The notes beneath the pieces were generated by a model that worked only from the letters and a program-made list of their open reading frames with translations, made no database searches and was not told where the DNA came from. From Liquidambar formosana (lineage: Eukaryota > Streptophyta > Magnoliopsida > Saxifragales > Altingiaceae), in assembly GCA_039720395.1 (NCBI GenBank), contig CM077823.1, forward strand, positions 7,954,107 to 8,018,106: a stretch of 64,000 nt of DNA. The letters run 5' to 3'. A program made the translations under genes and the position numbers. Position 1 is the stretch's first letter. Each line of letters opens with the position of its first letter. Of this stretch, positions 58,647 through 64,000 are shown one piece after another.

Positions 58647-59100
58647 ACTACACTAGAAATTGTCTTTAATAACACTACATCAACAATGTTTCATGTTAAA
58701 TGTTGTTATAGGGGGTCTTTAACAACATATTTGACAAAAACGTTGTTAAAAAGTGTTACTCTAAGAGGTATTAACAACATTGGTTACATACATATTGTAA
58801 ATACACTCTATAACAACATTTCTGTAAATGTTGTTGATAGTGTAGTGCTTCCACAATGTTTATGTAAACGTTGTTGATGAAGGGGGTTCTATAACAACAT
58901 TTGTGTAAACGTTGTTGATGATAATAACATTTTAATACACGTTGTTGTTGAGGGAACTCTATAACAACATTTTGGTTAATGTTGTTGATTGAAGGGCTCC
59001 TATAACAAAATTTAGAGAAATGTTGTTGATTGAGGGGGCTTTTACTAAGGACAACATTTAGAGAAATGTTGTTGATCGTGGGGGCTTTTACTAAGAGGGA
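58647..59100. mobile_element. CACTA-like terminus with subterminal hairpin array
   Basis: CACTACACTAGAAATTGTC at 58647 looks like a CACTA (En/Spm) terminal repeat. It is followed by about ten units of 40-50 bases, each with AACAACATTT paired to AAATGTTGTT or CGTTGTT. Such short inverted subterminal repeats are typical of CACTA transposase binding regions. No transposase and no second terminus were found in the window. Confidence 0.6.
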
Positions 59101-59965
59101 ACCTTATTTTGACTCTCTCACGTGATGGCCCTTTTTTTTTTTTTCTGGTGGGGGGGGCTGGTTTAGTCTCTTATATTTGGAAAGATTAGACTTAACCTTC
59201 TCAGTTTCCCTATTTTCTCAGACCCATCACCGTCACCGTTGCCATTTCTAGCTTTGTCACCGTCGCTATCGCCTCATCACCGTTGCGGTCCATCCTCAGT
59301 ATTCCTCCTCAAGCCTTTGCGTAATCATCGGAGCCTCGCCGCTGGATCTCACACCCACTGTCATTGCCGTCGGGGATCCACCATCAACCATCACGTCATT
59401 GCTAGCTCTCGCTAACTGTCATCACCGTTGCTCTTCCCGTTGCCACGACCCCTGTCGCTGTGGTCACCGTCACTTTACTAAAACCTCTGGTGTTCCTCTC
59501 ACTGCGATAAAGTGTGCATTTTCTCTCTCTAATCTTCTCGTCGATTTCATTTTCTCAGGAATAATCCCCCCTTTTTTTCTGCTCTATTACTTCAGATTGA
59601 TCAGCTCCTTCTTTCCCCTCATCTACAAACATTTCCTCTGGTATGTTTCTCTCCGAATCATCACTCTCTATCTCGTCTCTCTCTCTTCTCTTACTCTTTC
59701 CATCCCTTTTCCTCCTAAATATTTCATTCGTTTTTCTAAGAGATCGATACTGATATTAGGGTTTAATCCCTAAATGTTCTATATATTAGGGCAAATAATG
59801 TGCTATAGATTATAGATTTTATGTACATATCATGCGCAGAAGATGTGGGAAAAGAAAAGGAAATTAAACTTCAGGATTTCAGAAGTTGCTGTTTGGGTTT
59901 GTTTATTGACAAAATAAATAAATAAAATGCTTGTTAATATTTTCTATTTGTTTATTCCCTTTTGG
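59101..59965. other. Spacer with a GC-rich TC and CACCGT stretch
   Basis: 59220-59480 is rich in CACCGTC- and GCCATT-like triplets and is followed by CT-rich sequence. It could be promoter or captured exon sequence in the CACTA-like element. The open frame at 59399-59773 has no recognisable domain. Confidence 0.35.
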
Positions 59966-59968
59966 TAT

Positions 59969-60318
59969 TGTTTTGTTCTTACTTTAGAGGGATGATATAG
60001 AAGTTCTTCGTTGCTGATATAAAAAAAAATGATATAGAAGTTCTTGATGAACCGCTCTCTACAAATTTTGTTCGGGTGACTAGTTTTGATAGGCCTTCTT
60101 GTGTGGACCTTCTTTCCAAAATGGAATATTCTCCCTTTTCCATTGTTTTCCAATCTTGAATGCAATTTTTGGTTATGTTTTGTTCTTACTTTAGAGGGAT
60201 GACATAGAAGTTCTTGACGAGCTACTTTGCACAGGTTTTGATAGGCCTTATTGTGGAGAGCTTCTTTCCAAAATGGCATGTTCTCGCTTTTCCCCTGTTT
60301 TCCAAGCTTAAATGCAAC
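59969..60318. repeat. Imperfect tandem duplication of about 204 bp
   Basis: TTGTTCTTACTTTAGAGGGATGA..TTTGATAGGCCTT..TTCCAAAATGG.. occurs at 59969-60172 and again, shortened, at 60173-60318. No coding function was seen. Confidence 0.75.
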
Positions 60319-61119
60319 TTTTTCCTTACCAGCTTCACTAAGGTAGTAATGTTGTCACCTACTTTCTTTTGGGCTGTTTTAAGAAAATGTAAACTTAGCT
60401 ACATTTTTGTTCTTACATTTTATGTCTTGGATATTGCACTTACTTTGGCTGGTCACTGAGAACATTTAAACAGTCAAAATTACTTATGATATATGAATCA
60501 TACCCAATTTTTGAAGAGCATTCTGATGAGTGAAGCCATTCGAACTTGAAATATATGTAAAAATTTTGTGTTTACAATGATGGCCCTGTTTTAAACATAT
60601 TCACACTATGGTCCCTGTGTTTACTGAATTTCCTACCTTAATGATGTTGGATTGTTGGGTAGATGTTCTGCATATCATGTCCCTTGTAGTGGATTTTAAC
60701 CATGTGTAACTTCTCAAAGAGCATTTACGTGACTTCTTACTCCTAATCAATTAAATTTCTCCCCAAATGTCCTTGGACCATCAATCTTCACTTTCTTGTG
60801 GGGATGGGCTTAGGACTTTGCTTTAAGAGGATCTAGGGTGAGGAATCAACCCATTCTTTCTGGACTTTTTGCACCTCTTTTGTTTATTTAGACTTGAGGG
60901 AGCGCTTATCGTGCCCTTATTATCAGCTCTCTTCATTTCTTGGAAAGTTTATTTCTTTCACATTCTGAATTTTCATCCCTTCTTCATATCTCAATGATGT
61001 TTATCTTTCCCCATCTAAGCCAAGTATCAGGTGCTGGTGTCTTGAGCCCAGTGGTATGTTCACTTCCTAGCCTTTTTTTTTTTTTTTTTTCATGAATCAT
61101 GATAAATTTTTTTTATAAG
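60319..61119. other. Spacer, nothing certain
   Basis: It may belong to the LINE that follows, since the latter's 5' limit is not sharp. A T-run lies at 61073-61090. Confidence 0.35.
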
Positions 61120-62215
61120 GATGAATCATGATAATTATGAGTTGAGTTTTTTCCTGCTTTGTTGATTTGGAAAGCTAAAATTCATCCTAATATGAATGTT
61201 TTGTCATGTATAGTGGCTCATAAAAATGTTGTCCAATGATTTGCTTCAAAAAAGTTGAACCACAACTTGTTTGTTTCCTTATATCTATTACTTGTGTGAG
61301 GAGAGCAATGAGAAGCTGAATCATTTCTTTATTCACTGTCCAATCCCCCATTACCTTTAGTAGAGGTTTTTTTGGATATGCTGGGATAAGCTGGGTGGTG
61401 TGCACTCATGTTCCATTATGTCGACTTTTCCCCCATGTTTTGTGGGTGATTTGGATAGAAAGAAATGGTAGGATCTTTGAGGACTTACTTACCTTGCTGG
61501 ATGATTTGGAGCAAAGTTAAATTGTTGGCTTGTTCATGGGCTTTAGTCACAAAGGATTTAGAGGGGTTTCTATTTTCCTTTACTTCTTTGGATTGGAGGG
61601 CACCCAGTTCTTTAAGGACCTTACCTCGAGGAGATCCATCATTGCTTTATTCAGAATCATCTCTTTGGAGGGTGTTATCAAGCTTGAATTTGATGGTTGT
61701 TCATTTAATAACCTTTGTTAGCGTAGGGTGGGTGGTATTTTCAGTGATCATTAAGGTCAAGTGATTTATACAATTATACTTATTTTAGGCCAGCTGGTTT
61801 TGTTATGCCATTAGAACAGATGTTTTGAGCAGGCGTGAAGGGATGAGGGCAGCTGTTAATCTTGGAATGAAGAATGTTATTTTGGAAGGGGATTCTACAG
61901 TTATTGTTGGTTGGGCTAGGAGAGCTGACTCCAGCATTGGAGACTAGCTCATGCTACGAGACAGATTCGAGATTTGTCTAGAGGGCTTGATATTTTTTTC
62001 ACTTTGGTGTCTAGATCTGCTAATTTGGAATCAGACTTGGTTTGATTGGATTGTATGTGGTTCTTCTTCTTCTTCCTTTTTTAAAATTATTTTTCCTTCA
62101 GTTGAAGGACTCCTAGTCTTCCTTTATTTTATCTCCTCTTTCTTTATTAATATTAGCTTTCTCATTTCTTATAAATAGAAAGAATTAAGGCTTTCTTTAT
62201 GGCTAAGAAATCCAT
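61120..62215 (+). pseudogene. LINE 3' part: zf-RVT and RNase H remnants
   Basis: Frame-broken translation shows the zf-RVT region (LLIWKAKIHPN, CEESNEKLNHFFIHCPIP) at about 61155-61360, then LWVIWIERNGRIFED at about 61440 and an RNase H-like part (KLEFDGCSFNN at 61680; a VILEGDSTV-like and an SRSANLESDLV-like stretch near 61880-62040). Many stops are present. It ends in AAGAAATCCATATATATG without a clear A tail. Confidence 0.75.
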
Positions 62216-62668
62216 ATATATGTAAATTAAACTAATAAATAATTTTATGTACGAGGGCAAATCTACAAATTTCGAAAACAAATATCTTAGTGAACTTGTA
62301 AAAACACTTGGCTTACATTAGCCAAATGTCCTGCCACCAAGATTCCAAAGATTTATTTGTTATGGCTACAAAGAGATGACAATTTTTCTTTGATCTTTGC
62401 ATAACCACTAGCCAATTTTCCTAGGATTACCCATAGAACATCCATCCACATTTAACTTCACTCTTACCACTGTTATAGGCCTACAATAGGCCTAGAGCCT
62501 ACTAGGATTTTTACTTGAGTAGGAAAGACCAAATCTAACAACTATTTTGATTAAAAAAAAGGGTGACTTTAATGTGTCCATGGAAAAAAAAGACACTAGG
62601 TTGAATTCTTTTACTTGAAATTTAAAAGGGCAATTTTGTTCTTACAAATTCTATTACAATTCTTTAGT
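62216..62668. other. Spacer, nothing recognised
   Basis: No element or coding feature could be supported. Confidence 0.35.
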
Positions 62669-62764
62669 ACTACCTCCGTCCCATAAATACCGTCCTCCTT
62701 TCCATTTTGGTCTATCTAGTAATGTTTGTCTGATAGAAAGTTTCAAGGCTAATTTTCCCACTTT

Positions 62765-62816
<52 letters not shown>

Positions 62817-62985
62817 ATTTTTATATGTGTATATACTTTTTCATATTCTAGAGTCAAACAATGAGATGGTAATAGTGGAAAGTAAACTTGGATAGGTTAG
62901 ATGTGGATGTATTGATTATACTCCCCTTAAAATGTATGTTTTTTCAAAGTGGTAAGTTATTACAGGATGGATGAGTTTAAGAAAA
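62669..62985. mobile_element. Degenerate Stowaway-like MITE with CT repeat
   Basis: CTACCTCCGTCCCATAAATA at 62672 resembles a Stowaway terminus. A diverged partner, ACAGGATGGATGAG, lies at about 62964. A (CT)n tract of about 22 units lies at 62769-62815 inside. Confidence 0.45.
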
Positions 62986-64000
62986 AGAATAGTGTGTATA
63001 TACATATATATATATACCCATACACACACACATTTTTAGAATGTTGTTCTTTAACATGGTTAAAGACATAAAGGAGTTGATTCTTGATGATAAAGAACTC
63101 CAAAATTGGAATTGCTTTTCAACCTGAAACCAGTTTCAATTGTTCAAAAGTTTAACTGTTGGGTTAGGATGATTCTCCTCAATGGGACCAATTTGATATA
63201 TGAAATTGTTGGAAGATCTTGATAATTAAAAATTGGCTGGTTGACAGCGAGGACAGGTTAACTGTCTGGTCTAGTCTGGGTTTGAAAATACTTCTACAAT
63301 AGATGGAGAGAGTATGGCCATAGGAGCTATTTAGGAATAGCCATCCTGTAATAAATCTCAAGGATTTTGGGGTTACCCTAGCTAATGACAAAAGCTTAAT
63401 TTTCCTTGGTATGCATATATGTTCATCATTTCTATAGGTTTTACCTTCTCCTTCCTATATTGGCTAATGACTCGCATCCCCTGACAACAGAATACACCTA
63501 GCCATGATAAACAGGTTGTTATAAAAAATATAAAATAATAATACACTTAGCCACCATATTAATTGAATATGTTGGTTATTTCAATACAAGGGCTAGCCAT
63601 GTGTGTAGATTTTGATAAGATGGATAGTGAGAATAAGAAGTCTTGTCCATGATATAATTGATCATTAACAGGCCATATATGCAATCCAACTTTTAATCAA
63701 GGGTATAAATATCTTAGAGAGATCAAAGATGTTATAGAACATGATAAGTTGATAACCTTGTCAAGGTTTTAGTTGTCATTTTGCGTCAACTAAAACCCTA
63801 GAAAGGTCATGAACTGATAATATCCACAAAGCCCCCATTGACCTGACTTTATCTTCATTCTAGGTATCAGTGACAAACTCTGCACACTGAATGATTCCTT
63901 GATCTGTTATTTCAGTGATTAAATGTGTTTGAAGATTTTCTATCATTCATGTACCTAAAGATATCTAAAATCCATATGATTCCAACACAAAATTGATTAT
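62986..64000. other. Spacer at window end, nothing recognised
   Basis: A (TA)n(CA)n tract lies at about 62995-63030. No gene or element could be supported. Confidence 0.4.

Noticed and set aside
59399..59773. 124-codon open frame on plus near the CACTA-like end
   Set aside because: CT-rich and hydrophobic without a domain; it could be a captured exon but cannot be supported.

Overview
This is a plant nuclear DNA window. The evidence is AT-rich intergenic sequence, GT-AG introns, two plant-type transcription factor genes, and dense nested LTR retrotransposons with LINE, SINE, MITE, hAT, MULE and CACTA remnants. I cannot name the species; a flowering plant with a transposon-rich genome fits. 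No bacterial operon, CRISPR array, rRNA gene or intact tRNA gene was seen.

Layout. 1-4790 holds the 3' part of a plant YY1-type C2H2 zinc-finger gene (+), whose long introns carry SINE and LINE remnants. 4800-12330 has no host gene; it contains a foldback hAT-like element inserted in a CT microsatellite, a SINE, a 5'-truncated LINE tail and a run of 31 C. 12336-19141 is a three-level nest of solo LTRs, each level with its own exact 5-bp target-site duplication (TSD). 20335-30656 is a minus-strand Ty1/copia element: 3' LTR, polypurine tract, an extra ORF with its own promoter, and a decayed pol. Its extra ORF is split by a solo LTR that itself contains another solo LTR. 30657-38984 is a plus-strand giant-LTR element of Ty3/gypsy Tat/Ogre type. 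It lacks its 5' half but carries an apparently intact seven-exon antisense gene for a plant mobile domain (PMD) protein, a 93-bp tandem array of covarying hairpins, and a 2.7-kb 3' LTR. 38985-49070 is a mosaic of gypsy LTR pieces, another solo LTR and a copia deletion derivative. 51388-52147 is a ZF-HD homeodomain gene (-) whose zinc finger and homeodomain lie in two overlapping frames. A MULE-like element sits upstream of it, a duplicated segment downstream, and a decayed copy of its homeodomain about 4.7 kb away. 56236-64000 is mostly LTR, LINE, CACTA and MITE debris.

The most interesting pattern crosses element families. LTRs of copia type and of at least one, probably two, Tat-like families carry an array of short dyad-symmetric motifs upstream of the TATA box, about 95-215 bp away where it can be measured. 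The palindrome differs between copies (GACGTC, GTCGAC, GGTCACC/GGCTAGCC, GCATATGC-like) but is repeated within a copy. Both extra ORFs (the copia one and the antisense PMD gene) have the same class of array in their own promoters. The 93-bp array beside the PMD gene is also built of palindromes whose stems change in a compensated way. I infer a shared promoter architecture in which palindrome arrays turn over quickly; this is a hypothesis. Exon boundaries, TSDs and repeats were read by eye, and family names rest on motif recognition, not on a database search.
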